Shown here in pieces: positions 1-7,966 of a DNA stretch of 64,000 nt. Position 1 is the stretch's first letter; each line of letters opens with the position of its first letter. Where the stretch lies: positions 282,351 through 346,350 of the forward strand of contig NZ_SLVP01000007.1 of the NCBI RefSeq assembly GCF_004345425.1, read 5' to 3'. This stretch comes from Paenibacillus sp. BK033. GTDB lineage: Bacteria > Bacillota > Bacilli > Paenibacillales > Paenibacillaceae. Under the pieces are notes generated by a model. It worked only from the letters and a program-made list of their open reading frames with translations. It did no database searches and had not been told where the DNA came from. Position numbers and translations under genes: made by a program.

Positions 1-60
1 ACTGGGCTTTGTCGGGGACCGCAAATTTCAAGGATAGACTCTCGCAGCCTCCCTCATCCC

Positions 61-421
61 GCTAACGAAACGTAGTATCGTTATTTCCGGAAAAACGGCC
101 GTTTTCTAAATCTAACGAAACCAGGTATCGCTATTCGGTCGTTTTCAAGCCAAATGCAGCTCGTTCGCCTCAAATAACGATACTGAGTTTCGTTAGAAAT
201 GAGAGCTGCTGCAAATGCTCCGGATAAGGTGTTATTGTTTCGTTAGCGCGCGCGAGGTCCCATCAAACGTTATGCTCAGTAAAATATCACAAAAAGAAAT
301 CCCTGCTGGTATGCAGGGATTTCTTTTTGCCGGCTACGTGGGCCGAGGAAGTGTTACTGAGTTTCGTTAGAAATCATAGCGGCCCAAAAACCGCCAAATA
401 AGGTGTTGTAGTTTCGTTAGC
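61..421. repeat. Cluster of six TAACGA-type short inverted repeats
   Basis: This gene-free stretch holds about six copies of a 20-24 bp motif, roughly CTAACGAAACnnnGTATCGTTA, at about 61, 113, 174, 226, 351 and 401. The first two are in one orientation and the other four in the opposite one. Each is an imperfect palindrome (TAACGA/TCGTTA arms). No ORF with a ribosome-binding site is present, so I read this as intergenic repeat DNA downstream of the M24 peptidase gene. Similar but longer palindromes occur at 39.1-39.3 kb and 44.8 kb. The copies and their orientation are seen directly; any function is unknown. Confidence 0.75.
291..328 (-). terminator. Bidirectional intrinsic terminator
   Basis: AAAAAGAAATCCCTGC and its exact complement flank a 6-nt loop, giving a long hairpin with A/T tails on both sides. 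It lies downstream of the minus-strand M24 peptidase gene and is its likely terminator. Confidence 0.8.
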
Positions 422-461
422 CCCACGCGAAGGCTATCACCACCACCGCCACATCACTCAA

Positions 462-1571
462 CTAGTTGCCCAGCAAAATCAGCTCTTTCGGGTAGCTGGT
501 CAACACGCGCACGGAGCCGTCCGCTTGAATGTACACGTCGTCCTCAATCCGGACGCCGCCGATCGCCGGATCATAGATGCCCGGTTCAATCGTAAACAGC
601 AGGCCCGGCTCGATAATCGATAGATTCTGCCCCGAAACGGAGGGCTGCTCATGCACATCCATGCCAAAGCCATGGCCGAGGCGATGCGTGAACAGCGGCC
701 CAAAGCCCTTCTGCTCAATTACGCCGCGGGCCGCTTGATCCACGGAGGCCAGCGTTACGCCGGCTTTTGCCGCCGCGATTCCCGCCATGTTCGCCGCGAG
801 CACCGTATCATAGATGGCGCGCTGCTCTTTTGAAGCCTCGCCCATCACAAAGGTTCTCGTAATGTCGGAGCAATAGCCGCCGGCCTGTACGCCGATATCG
901 ATCAGCACAAAATCGCCATGCTTGATCTTGTCGTAACCCGGCGTGCCATGCGGCAGCGCGGAACGCGCGCCGGTCAGCACGATCGACTCAAACGCCGGGC
1001 GGTCCGCGCCAAGCTTGCGCATTTGATACTCGATTTCCGCCGTCAGCTCCAGCTCCGTCATGCCGATTTTGGCATGGGAAGCGGCGTGGGCTACGACCTT
1101 CTCCACCATAAGGACGGCATTTTGCACCTTGCTGATTTCTTCTTGGCTTTTTTTCGTGCGCAGGGACAGAATAAAGCCCTCGAGATCAACGAACCGCGTT
1201 CCGCCCAAAGCCTCCTGAATACGCTCGGCCTTGGCGATCGACACCGCTTCCTTCTCAATGCCCGCTGCCGCCACTCCCGATGCCGTGTGCTGCTTCAGCA
1301 CCTCGTAAGCATTCTGCGTATCCGAGATCGGAACAAGCTTGCCGTTCCCCCCAAAAGGCTCTGCCGCCGACAGGTCGAGAAGCGGCATATACAGCGTCTC
1401 CTCCCCCGTCCGCGCATCCAGCGCTAACGCCAGGAACCGCTCATGCGGATTGCAGGAAAATCCCGTAAAATAATATACATTCGTCGGTGACGTAATAAAG
1501 GCGATATCAATGCCGTTCTCTTTCAAGTACGCAGCCAGCTGCCCTTTTCTCTGTTGCCATATCGATTCCAT
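462..1571 (-). CDS. M24 family Xaa-Pro peptidase
   Basis: A 369-aa cytosolic metallopeptidase of the pita-bread (M24B) fold, expected to cleave Xaa-Pro bonds in short peptides. All five expected metal ligands can be seen: Asp in VLIDIG, Asp in CSDITRTF, His in GHGFGMDVHE, Glu in FTIEPGIY and Glu in VRIEDD. The N-terminal creatinase-like domain (about 1-130, with SPTNVYYFTGF) precedes the catalytic half. Start ATG is preceded by GGAGTGAAGAAGC. The gene is divergent from the M29 aminopeptidase across about 180 bp, so the two peptidases may share a control region. Length and motifs are normal for the family; the exact peptide preference cannot be told. Confidence 0.93.
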   Translation of the reverse strand: MESIWQQRKGQLAAYLKENGIDIAFITSPTNVYYFTGFSCNPHERFLALALDARTGEETLYMPLLDLSAAEPFGGNGKLVPISDTQNAYEVLKQHTASGVAAAGIEKEAVSIAKAERIQEALGGTRFVDLEGFILSLRTKKSQEEISKVQNAVLMVEKVVAHAASHAKIGMTELELTAEIEYQMRKLGADRPAFESIVLTGARSALPHGTPGYDKIKHGDFVLIDIGVQAGGYCSDITRTFVMGEASKEQRAIYDTVLAANMAGIAAAKAGVTLASVDQAARGVIEQKGFGPLFTHRLGHGFGMDVHEQPSVSGQNLSIIEPGLLFTIEPGIYDPAIGGVRIEDDVYIQADGSVRVLTSYPKELILLGN

Positions 1572-1751
1572 GCTTCTTCACTCCGTTTCTCATTAAAAAC
1601 CTACCCTGCTATTATAACGCCGTCCCGCGCCGTAACCAACAATCCGGCCTCTCCTCTACCATTTTGAAATTCCGAACAAATAAGTTCATACTATAGCTAT
1701 AGGATCCAGTGGAAACTATACATATCGTTAACGAGAGAGGAATGAAGCCCC

Positions 1752-2984
1752 GTGCTGACTTTTGAGCAAAAATTAAACAACTATGCGGACATCATCGTAA
1801 AAATCGGAGCGAACATACAGCAAGGACAATCGGTCATGGTTAATGCGACAATCGACGCGCCAGAGCTCGTTCGACTCGTCGTGAAAAAAGCGTATGAAGC
1901 CGGTGCCTACCAAGTGAAGGTATTCTGGCATGACGACGCGGTATCCCGCATTCATTATGATCTTGCTCCGCTTGAATCCTTCCTGGAGGAGCCAAAATGG
2001 TCCGCCGGCGAAAAGCTCGAGATGGCGGAAAAAGGCGCAGCTTCCATTACGATCGGATCCGCCGATCCCGATCTGCTCCGCGGCGTGCCGCAGGAAAAAA
2101 TCCGCAACGCGGACCGTACGGCGCGCAAAGCCAACGAAAAATACCGTCAAATGTCCCAGGCCTTCAAATTCACCTGGTCGCTGGCAACAGCCCCTTCCGC
2201 TGCATGGGCAGCCAAGGTCTTCCCGGAGCTTCCGCAGGAGGAGCAGGTCGCAAAGCTGTGGGATACCATCTTCCAAATGGTACGCGCCGACCAGCCGGAT
2301 CCTATCGCCGCTTGGGAAGCGCACATCAAGCAGCTCAAATCCAAAGCGCAATATTTGAACGATAAAGCCTATAAATATCTGCATTACGAAGCCCCTGGCA
2401 CCGATCTGACGCTCGAAATGCCGAAGGATCAAATCTGGCTTGGCGGCAGCAAGCAAAATGAGCAAGGCACCTGGTTTGTTCCAAACCTGCCAACCGAAGA
2501 AGTCTACTCGGCACCGCTTCGTACCGGCGTGAACGGAACAATCTCCAGCACGAAGCCGCTTAGCTATAACGGCAATATCGTCGATAACTTCTCGTTTACC
2601 TTCGAGAACGGCCGCGTTGTCGATTTCAAGGCGGAGCAAGGCGAGGAAGCCATTAAAGGCCTGCTCGATACCGATGACGCAGCAAAATTCCTCGGCGAAG
2701 TTGCCTTGGTTCCGCATACCTCGCCAATTTCGGATTCGAATATTTTGTTCTACAAAACGATCTTCGACGAAAATGCTTCCTGCCATCTCGCATTGGGCAG
2801 CGCATACGCGTCCTGCATCAAAGGCGGCGCCGGCCTGTCGCGCGAGGAGCTGCTCGCAAGAGGGCTGAACCAAAGCATGGCGCATACCGACTTCATGGTT
2901 GGCTCCGCCGAGCTCAACCTCTACGGCATTACCGAAGACGGCACCCGCGAGCCGATCCTGGTTAACGGCAACTGGGCGTTTTAA
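1752..2984 (+). CDS. M29 family aminopeptidase (AmpS/PepS-like)
   Basis: A 410-aa thermophilic-type metalloaminopeptidase (M29), which removes N-terminal residues from peptides in the cytoplasm. The family hallmark HTDFMVGS near the C-terminus is present, as is the glycine-rich segment GSAYASCIKGGAGLS that precedes it. The start is GTG at 1752 behind GAGAGAGGA. The gene is divergent from the M24 peptidase, suggesting a peptide-utilisation pair. It ends inside the left arm of a large inverted repeat, so the stop codon is part of the hairpin that follows. Family assignment is firm; substrate range is not. Confidence 0.92.
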   Translation: MLTFEQKLNNYADIIVKIGANIQQGQSVMVNATIDAPELVRLVVKKAYEAGAYQVKVFWHDDAVSRIHYDLAPLESFLEEPKWSAGEKLEMAEKGAASITIGSADPDLLRGVPQEKIRNADRTARKANEKYRQMSQAFKFTWSLATAPSAAWAAKVFPELPQEEQVAKLWDTIFQMVRADQPDPIAAWEAHIKQLKSKAQYLNDKAYKYLHYEAPGTDLTLEMPKDQIWLGGSKQNEQGTWFVPNLPTEEVYSAPLRTGVNGTISSTKPLSYNGNIVDNFSFTFENGRVVDFKAEQGEEAIKGLLDTDDAAKFLGEVALVPHTSPISDSNILFYKTIFDENASCHLALGSAYASCIKGGAGLSREELLARGLNQSMAHTDFMVGSAELNLYGITEDGTREPILVNGNWAF

Positions 2985-3131
2985 TCGATTATGATCCTGC
3001 CGAAAAAACATCTCCCTCCAGTTGCTGTTGAAATCGTGATATTCGAATAAATAGTTTATGGTTTTATCACGATTTCAAAGGCAAGCGTTACACTCTTCCA
3101 GGAGATGTTTTCTCTTCGGATCCTATCGATT
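2983..3131 (+). repeat. Structured repeat, copy A (candidate RNA element)
   Basis: A nested palindrome begins at the stop codon of the M29 gene. The outer stem pairs TAATCGAT with ATCGATTA and then ACATCTCC (3008-3015) with GGAGATGT (3101-3108). The inner stem pairs AAATCGTGAT (3031-3040) with ATCACGATTT (3066-3075). Between the stems are two strands, GTTGCTGTTG (3021-3030) and CAAAGGCAAGCG (3076-3087), that recur in copy B. The shared single strands with different but still paired stems suggest a conserved RNA fold. It also sits in the 3' end of the upstream transcript, ahead of the terminator. Confidence 0.7.
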
Positions 3132-3148
3132 ATTTTTGAAACAAAAGT

Positions 3149-3186
3149 AGTGGAACTGGGCTTTAAGCCGGTTCCACTCTTTTTTG
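3149..3186 (+). terminator. Intrinsic terminator of the M29 peptidase transcript
   Basis: AGTGGAACTGGG pairs with CCGGTTCCACT around a short loop and is followed by a run of T at 3180-3185. Confidence 0.85.
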
Positions 3187-3204
3187 TCCCCCCACACCGA
3201 TTGA

Positions 3205-3345
3205 TAGGTGGAGAAGGAAAGTATCTCGTGGAGGAGCGTTAGCGCTTGCCTTTGTTACTCTTGATATAACCGATAAAACTTCAATCAGAAATATCAAGAT
3301 AACAACAGCAACCGGAAGGAGATACTTTCCTGCGTAACATCATCA
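3205..3345 (-). repeat. Structured repeat, copy B (inverted relative to copy A)
   Basis: Read on the minus strand, this stretch has the same plan as copy A. The outer stem pairs GGAAAGTATCTC with GAGATACTTTCC (3217-3228 and 3319-3330). The inner stem pairs TTATCTTGATAT with ATATCAAGA plus TAA. The conserved strands GGTTGCTGTTG and CAAAGGCAAGCG are again at the same places. The stems differ from copy A at several positions but remain paired. The 20-bp sequence at 3321-3340, which contains one outer arm, is repeated directly at 3358-3377. Confidence 0.7.
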
Positions 3346-3478
3346 ATCTCCCCTCTCGATACTTTCCTGCGTAACATATCGATCTATTAATCCCTTCATC
3401 TCTAGCATGCGCCGCGACCGACTCTACTATTAAACATAGACTATAGAAGATCTCATCTATCAGGAGGAGGCTCCCCCC

Positions 3479-3658
3479 TTGATTCATCAGAATGTGAAGT
3501 CCTACCGCTACCGCGTCGGCCGCAACAACTATATCGTTATTAACATTTATCAGACGGCCAAGGCATCGGCCGAAGCCGGCAACGTGCTCGCGAGCAACGC
3601 CGTTAACGTTCAGATTATGAAGCAGCTAGCGAAGCAAAACAAGAAGCGCAAACGTTAA
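3479..3658 (+). CDS. Small hypothetical protein, 59 aa
   Basis: Begins at TTG 3479, eight bases after a strong AGGAGGAGG. The 59-residue product has an internal INIYQTAKASAEAGN segment and a basic tail ending KQNKKRKR. I recognise no family. It overlaps or abuts the next small gene, which has a similar pattern of short polar beta-like repeats rich in Asn and Ala (VGQSANATINQGGNAFAIN), so the two may be partners or paralogs. The setting and size fit small spore or surface proteins of Bacillales, but that is only a guess. The good ribosome-binding site and uninterrupted frame support it as a real gene. Confidence 0.6.
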   Translation: MIHQNVKSYRYRVGRNNYIVINIYQTAKASAEAGNVLASNAVNVQIMKQLAKQNKKRKR

Positions 3659-3702
3659 TGAACCTCTTCATCCGTCCAAACAATGGCGAGGAGGTGATTC
3701 GA

Positions 3703-3879
3703 ATGGGTCGCAAAAGAACGAAATCCGCTGACAAGAACATTGTCAAATGGAGCAAAGGCACAACCAACGTCCACGTCGGCCAATCGGCGAACGCAACGAT
3801 TAACCAAGGCGGCAACGCGTTTGCCATTAACGCAACGGAGATTGGCGTCGTCCGCATCCGCCCCGGCGCACAGGGCTAA
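3703..3879 (+). CDS. Small hypothetical protein, 58 aa
   Basis: ATG 3703 follows GGCGAGGAGGTGATTCGA; an in-frame ATG at 3658 exists but lacks a ribosome-binding site. The 58-aa product starts with a basic stretch (MGRKRTKSADK), then has alternating Val/Asn/Gly residues (NVHVGQSANATINQGG) and ends VGVVRIRP-like. No known domain is recognised. It is cotranscribed with the 59-aa gene 45 bp upstream and followed by a strong terminator, so the two form a two-gene unit. Alternation of small polar residues suggests a beta-rich assembly protein, which is inference. Confidence 0.6.
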   Translation: MGRKRTKSADKNIVKWSKGTTNVHVGQSANATINQGGNAFAINATEIGVVRIRPGAQG

Positions 3880-3895
3880 GCAAATCCAAAAGAAA

Positions 3896-3949
3896 AGCAG
3901 GGCTGTTCGCGCGGAGGTCAAGCTCCGCGCGGCAGCCCTGCTTTTTTTG
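3896..3949. terminator. Strong bidirectional terminator
   Basis: AGCAGGGCTG and CAGCCCTGCT enclose an inner CGCGGAG/CTCCGCG stem, followed by seven T on the plus strand. It ends the small-gene pair; the stop codon of the convergent membrane-protein gene lies inside the hairpin. Confidence 0.85.
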
Positions 3950-5342
3950 CGATGAACCGCACGACATACAGCACGCTGACTACCGTCATCAAATCGAAGC
4001 AGACGTTAAACAGGAATAAATGCTTGCCGAGATCCGCCTCCCCGTCACCGACGAGAGGTACCGTAAAGCCACACATCCCGGTAAGCGCAAGTACAAACAA
4101 AACCTCCAGATACAGCCGCTGCCGGATCGATTTCCGCCGCCTCCCATACTCCACGGCAAGAATGACGAGATACGCCGCCGCAAACGCCGCAACAAAACCA
4201 AAGTTGTTCGGCATAACCTTCAGCTTAAACGTACTCCAGGAGCTATAGGCGTAACTAACTGCCCCGTAAGGCTTGCCCGCCTCCTTCTCATAGCTGCCCA
4301 GGTACAAAGGCCGGATACTCATTCCATTCTTTGCGGCACGTTCCAGCTTCTGAAGGAATCTATCCGGATGTTTCGCGTAATACAGCAGCACATCTTTATG
4401 GCTGATCCCCTTCAGCGCCGCAAGAATGCGGGGGTCATCCTGCTTGATCGCCGTGTCCTTCTGAAAATAATTCGTACCCGCATTCACCTTGAATTCCTCC
4501 GGCAAACCTAGCTCCCTAAGATCCGATGCCGGGTCCGGCGAATCCTTCAACACCCCAAAAAACACCGTTTGATACAGATTGATGTGCTTCAGTTCGTTTG
4601 GCGCTGCGGCATACATCGTGACGGTGGCAAGCAGCAGCACGGCTGACCAAATCCCGACCGTCCATCTCCATCCACGGTCGGAACGCAGCCTCCAGTAACG
4701 CAAGCCCAGCAGCAGGAGCAAAAGCCCGATCGGAGCGTTTTGCAGCTTGGTGCCGACAAGACAAACAGCGGACAAATAAAAGGCCGTCAGCAGCCAGACC
4801 GAAGGCTTGTCCGAGCGAGGCAAGGCAAGCGCCAATCCGAAGGTAAGCAGCATAAAGATGACGGTGACCGCTTCCCCGAAAAACGAGTTGAAATAAGCGA
4901 CGTACCCGATATCCAGAAATACCAGCGCCAAGCTTGCGATAAGTACGGCATTAAAGAGCACCGAACGCTGTTTATTGTATTTAACGATCACGTACAAAGC
5001 CGCAGCGTACAGGACGGAATAGAGCAGCGATAAAATCCGGATGTCAAACACCTGCGAGTTTGAGGCCCGGCCGATCATCCCCGCAATAAAGACTAGGATA
5101 ATCTGGGAAGAGAGATAGCTCTCAGCCGAGAATGGCCCGTAATGATACAACGCGTGAAAATACCCGAAGTACTTATCCCGGTACGATTCGCCGGGATCGG
5201 CGAAATCGATGCCGCCCGCCAGCATGATGCGGTAAAAGTCGCCATTATTCGCAACTCCCACGGGACTGAAGAACAATAGCGGCAATAAGACTGCGGCTGC
5301 AACGATAACGGTCAACCATTCCAAACGAATCCTTATTTTCAA
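3918..5342 (-). CDS. Polytopic membrane protein, glycosyltransferase-like, unknown
   Basis: A 474-aa integral membrane protein with about nine or ten hydrophobic segments (first at about 8-28, a group from about 80 to 245, then about 370-460) and two large outside loops at about 30-78 and 255-365. The first loop begins NNGDFYRIM, which resembles the acidic first loop of GT-C type glycosyltransferases, so an envelope glycan role is possible but not shown. It is a single gene bounded by a terminator on one side and the DnaA-box-like cluster upstream. No family is named with confidence. Confidence 0.8.
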   Translation of the reverse strand: MKIRIRLEWLTVIVAAAVLLPLLFFSPVGVANNGDFYRIMLAGGIDFADPGESYRDKYFGYFHALYHYGPFSAESYLSSQIILVFIAGMIGRASNSQVFDIRILSLLYSVLYAAALYVIVKYNKQRSVLFNAVLIASLALVFLDIGYVAYFNSFFGEAVTVIFMLLTFGLALALPRSDKPSVWLLTAFYLSAVCLVGTKLQNAPIGLLLLLLGLRYWRLRSDRGWRWTVGIWSAVLLLATVTMYAAAPNELKHINLYQTVFFGVLKDSPDPASDLRELGLPEEFKVNAGTNYFQKDTAIKQDDPRILAALKGISHKDVLLYYAKHPDRFLQKLERAAKNGMSIRPLYLGSYEKEAGKPYGAVSYAYSSWSTFKLKVMPNNFGFVAAFAAAYLVILAVEYGRRRKSIRQRLYLEVLFVLALTGMCGFTVPLVGDGEADLGKHLFLFNVCFDLMTVVSVLYVVRFIAKKAGLPRGA

Positions 5343-5406
5343 CGAAAACCTCCGACAAATCTCTACATTTTTGCATGTATGACCTGACTTCCGGGCTAGG
5401 ACTTTA

Positions 5407-5506
5407 TGTGGACAGCCTCTGTTGTGGATATGTTATTAACTTTATGTAAAGTCTCGTTATTATTGGGGATTACTTATGTTGATAATGTGGATAAGCCTGT
5501 GGATTA
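5407..5506. promoter_or_regulatory. Cluster of four DnaA-box-like nonamers
   Basis: Four same-orientation nonamers occur in 100 bp: TGTGGACAG (5407-5415), TGTGGATAT (5423-5431), TGTGGATAA (5486-5494) and TGTGGATTA (5498-5506). TGTGGATAA is the exact complement of the consensus DnaA box TTATCCACA; the others differ at one or two of the last positions. The stretch is AT-rich and lies between two minus-strand genes, running into the stop of the DinB gene. It could titrate DnaA or regulate the membrane-protein gene. No dnaA or dnaN is nearby, so it is not oriC. Confidence 0.45.
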
Positions 5507-6010
5507 ATTAAATTGTCCGTACAGGAAAAAGATATAATCCGTAGCAACGCCCGGATGGCCCTGCTGTCTTAGTATAGCCGTCACGTTCCCCCGATGATAC
5601 GTACCGTGGTTAACGACATGCTGAATAATGCCCGATAACGGCGCCGTCATGGATCCAAATCTCGGATGCGTAATCGTCGTCAGTTTGTCCAGGTCTTCCA
5701 CACCAGCGATATAGGCACGGAACCGGTCTGCTATCCGGCTGTAGCATTCTTCCAGCGATGCCGCAGTCATCCCCTTTACTTCCTCCGTCTTGCGGTTAAC
5801 CAAACCAATCAGATCCGTCTCTTCCCCCAGCAGGACGGCAAGCCACAGCTCGTCGCGGACATACAGATGCTCCAGCACCGCGGCTACGGACGGGAACACG
5901 CTTTGCACCTCTGCCGCGTACGCTTCTTCGGGAAGCTGCTTCAAATGCTCGAACAACCGATTGTTGGCCCATGCATGATATTCGAATTGGCGGATGATTT
6001 CATGACTCAT
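5504..6010 (-). CDS. DinB family protein
   Basis: A 168-aa four-helix-bundle DinB/YfiT-like protein. The three metal-binding histidines are visible: His in EYHAWANNR near the N-terminus, and the pair in HVVNHGTYHRGNV near the C-terminus. In this family some members are thiol-dependent transferases (for example with bacillithiol), but substrate is unknown here. The start ATG 6010 follows GAGATGAGCAGGA. It is monocistronic, divergent from the pspA operon. Confidence 0.88.
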   Translation of the reverse strand: MSHEIIRQFEYHAWANNRLFEHLKQLPEEAYAAEVQSVFPSVAAVLEHLYVRDELWLAVLLGEETDLIGLVNRKTEEVKGMTAASLEECYSRIADRFRAYIAGVEDLDKLTTITHPRFGSMTAPLSGIIQHVVNHGTYHRGNVTAILRQQGHPGVATDYIFFLYGQFN

Positions 6011-6201
6011 TCCTGCTCATCTCCCTAGGTACAATGAATAGATTCCTCATCTATTTTACCAAAGTTTTCTATTTCCCTTCAACAAACCGGGGCACCACTT
6101 TTTCCCGAGCTATCGAAATGAAACCTTATCGAGCGTATAATCGTATGTAGGTGTTATAAGCTCCAATATTGAAAATCGAAAATTCCGGGAGGATGTTTAA
6201 A

Positions 6202-6876
6202 ATGTCTATTTTCAAACGACTTCGTGACCTTACTTTATCGAATGTGTACGCTCTGATTGAGAAAGCGGAAGATCCGATCAAGCTGACTGACCAATATATC
6301 CGGGACATGCAAGAAGATCTTGAGGATGCCGAAAAAGCCGTAGCGGCCCAAATCGCCCTCGAGAAAAAATTCAAGCAGCTGTATGAAGAACAAGCTCAGC
6401 TGGTTGAAAAACGCGGCGAGCAAGCTCATATTGCCGCTCAAGCTCAGAATGTCGACCTTGCCCGCCGGGCACTGGAAGAGAAAAAAGCGGCCGAAGCGAA
6501 AGCAGCCGAATACAAAACAAGCTTCGATAACAACAAAGCAATGGCGGATAACCTTCGTGCGAAGCTCGATGAAATGCGCAAGCAGTTGACGGAAATGAAG
6601 AACAAGCGCGAGACGCTCGTTGCCCGCTACCAAGCGGCCAAAGCGCAAGAGCACATCAACAAATCGATGGCTGGCTTCAGCTCCGATTCCGCTACCGCGG
6701 GCCTGAAGCGCATGGAAGAAAAGATGCTTCAAGCCGAAGCGCGCGCCGAAGCATCGAACGAACTTGCGCAATCCAAAGGCAAATCGCTTGACGACGAGTT
6801 CGCGGCTCTTGGCAAGGACAAAGCGGTTGAAGACGAGCTTGCCGCTCTGATGAAGCAGTACGAAAAGAAGGAATAG
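6202..6876 (+). CDS. pspA: PspA/IM30 family phage-shock protein
   Basis: A 224-aa protein that is almost wholly coiled coil, starting MSIFKRLRDLTLSNVYALIEK, an amphipathic N-terminal helix typical of PspA. The family forms ESCRT-III-like assemblies on the inner face of the membrane and protects it under stress. The start at ATG 6202 follows GGGAGG; an upstream in-frame start at 6169 is not needed. It leads a group with DUF350, DUF4178 and DUF4247 genes, a recurrent Firmicute arrangement, although a hairpin at 6917-6957 separates it from the next gene and may lower downstream expression. Confidence 0.92.
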   Translation: MSIFKRLRDLTLSNVYALIEKAEDPIKLTDQYIRDMQEDLEDAEKAVAAQIALEKKFKQLYEEQAQLVEKRGEQAHIAAQAQNVDLARRALEEKKAAEAKAAEYKTSFDNNKAMADNLRAKLDEMRKQLTEMKNKRETLVARYQAAKAQEHINKSMAGFSSDSATAGLKRMEEKMLQAEARAEASNELAQSKGKSLDDEFAALGKDKAVEDELAALMKQYEKKE

Positions 6877-6916
6877 CACCTGCACGCATGGAATAAAATG
6901 GACTGACGCAAACAGG

Positions 6917-6957
6917 TCCGCCGGCGCCATAGCTTAACGGCAGCGCCGGCGGATTTT
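6917..6957 (+). terminator. Terminator-like hairpin between pspA and the DUF350 gene
   Basis: TCCGCCGGCGC (6917-6927) pairs with GCGCCGGCGGA (6943-6953), followed by TTTT. The stem is strong but the T-run is short, so it may be a partial terminator or an mRNA-stabilising hairpin that gives pspA a higher level than the rest of the operon. Confidence 0.65.
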
Positions 6958-6985
6958 GCAGTTCTATTACTTTATTGGGGGAAAG

Positions 6986-7393
6986 ATGGTCATGACTTGG
7001 ACGGATTTGCTGCAAATTCCGGTGTGGACGGGCGCTGGGGCGCTTCTGCTTTTTATCCTCATGTATTTAGATTCATTGTCCACGAAATACCATGATTTTA
7101 AGGAAATGAAAGATGGTAATATTGCTGTAGCGGTCCGCTTTGTCATGAAGCTGGGCGCACAGGCGTACATCCTTGCCTCGTCGATCGGACAGGCAACTTA
7201 CATGTGGGAAGCTCTTGTGATCTCGCTTGTATCGTTTATTACGCTATTGATTGTTGAAGCGATCTTCCGGATTATCTTCGGGGCCGTTGCCGGCATTCAG
7301 CTGGACAAAGGCATCCACGAGGGCAAGGTCGGCTACGCGCTGATCGCCGGCTCCCTTCACATTGCTGGTGCGCTGATTATTGCTTCGGTCTAA
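6986..7393 (+). CDS. DUF350 membrane protein
   Basis: A 135-aa protein with about four membrane helices (starting TGAGALLLFILMYLDS, then an Ala/Gly-rich segment, then LVISLVSFITLLIVEA, then LIAGSLHIAGALIIASV). This is the DUF350 fold, often encoded beside pspA and DUF4178 in stress-linked operons; its transport or anchoring role is not settled. ATG 6986 sits six bases after GGGGGAAAG; a second ATG two codons on is also possible. It probably gives PspA or DUF4178 a membrane platform, which is inference from the neighbours. Confidence 0.85.
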   Translation: MVMTWTDLLQIPVWTGAGALLLFILMYLDSLSTKYHDFKEMKDGNIAVAVRFVMKLGAQAYILASSIGQATYMWEALVISLVSFITLLIVEAIFRIIFGAVAGIQLDKGIHEGKVGYALIAGSLHIAGALIIASV

Positions 7394-7423
7394 CAGAACG
7401 ATCGTACGAAGGAGTAAACCTTG

Positions 7424-7930
7424 ATGAGCATTTTTAAACGGATTAAAAATATAATGGCAAAGCCTGAGCCGGTGAAAGCGGAGAAAAGCATCCTGTCTCT
7501 CGCACCCGGCGATGTATGCGAAGTCTCCCTGGTCACGTATCAAGTAACCGGCAGCAGCCGGAACCGCAGCCGCAACGCTGTCGTGCTGACGCTGCAGGAC
7601 GGAAGCGATATCCGCTATCTGTCGATTGAGGAACGCGAAAGAACGGTTTTCGCGCTGTATGAGCAAATTGACGGACGACTGGATACCTTTGACGAAGTGC
7701 CGACTACCCTGGAGCTGGATGACCGGGCTTATCACATGGAAGAAAACTACTCGGGAATGATTGCGGCAAGCGGCAAAACGCCGTTTATGCAGGGCGGCGA
7801 GCAATACGTGTGGCAATATCAGTCCGATGATATGAAGCTGCTCCGCGTGGAATGGCTTGACGGACGCTTCATGCTGTACGTAGGCGAATCGGTGCTGCCC
7901 GCAGATGTCCGCGTGATCCGGGGCGCATAA
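7424..7930 (+). CDS. DUF4178 domain protein
   Basis: A 168-aa soluble protein. The DUF4178 region runs from about residue 25 (SLAPGDVCEVSLVTYQVTGS) to the end and contains the typical small-barrel pattern with WQYQSDDMKLLRVEW near residue 130. ATG 7424 is placed after AAGGAG with a TTG one codon earlier. It is tightly linked between DUF350 and DUF4247. The family is found in PspA and Ter-type stress loci; biochemical function is unknown. The assignment rests on sequence pattern plus the conserved gene order. Confidence 0.82.
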   Translation: MSIFKRIKNIMAKPEPVKAEKSILSLAPGDVCEVSLVTYQVTGSSRNRSRNAVVLTLQDGSDIRYLSIEERERTVFALYEQIDGRLDTFDEVPTTLELDDRAYHMEENYSGMIAASGKTPFMQGGEQYVWQYQSDDMKLLRVEWLDGRFMLYVGESVLPADVRVIRGA

Positions 7931-7966
7931 GGCGAAGCTAAGCTATTCTTTTTAGGAGGAGCACGG

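Noticed and set aside
1773..3011. A 412-codon open frame on the minus strand
   Set aside because: It mirrors the M29 aminopeptidase gene, has no ribosome-binding site and no recognisable protein pattern.
5343..5510. Origin of replication
   Set aside because: DnaA-box-like sites are present but dnaA, dnaN or a DUE-like block of AT-trios is not evident.
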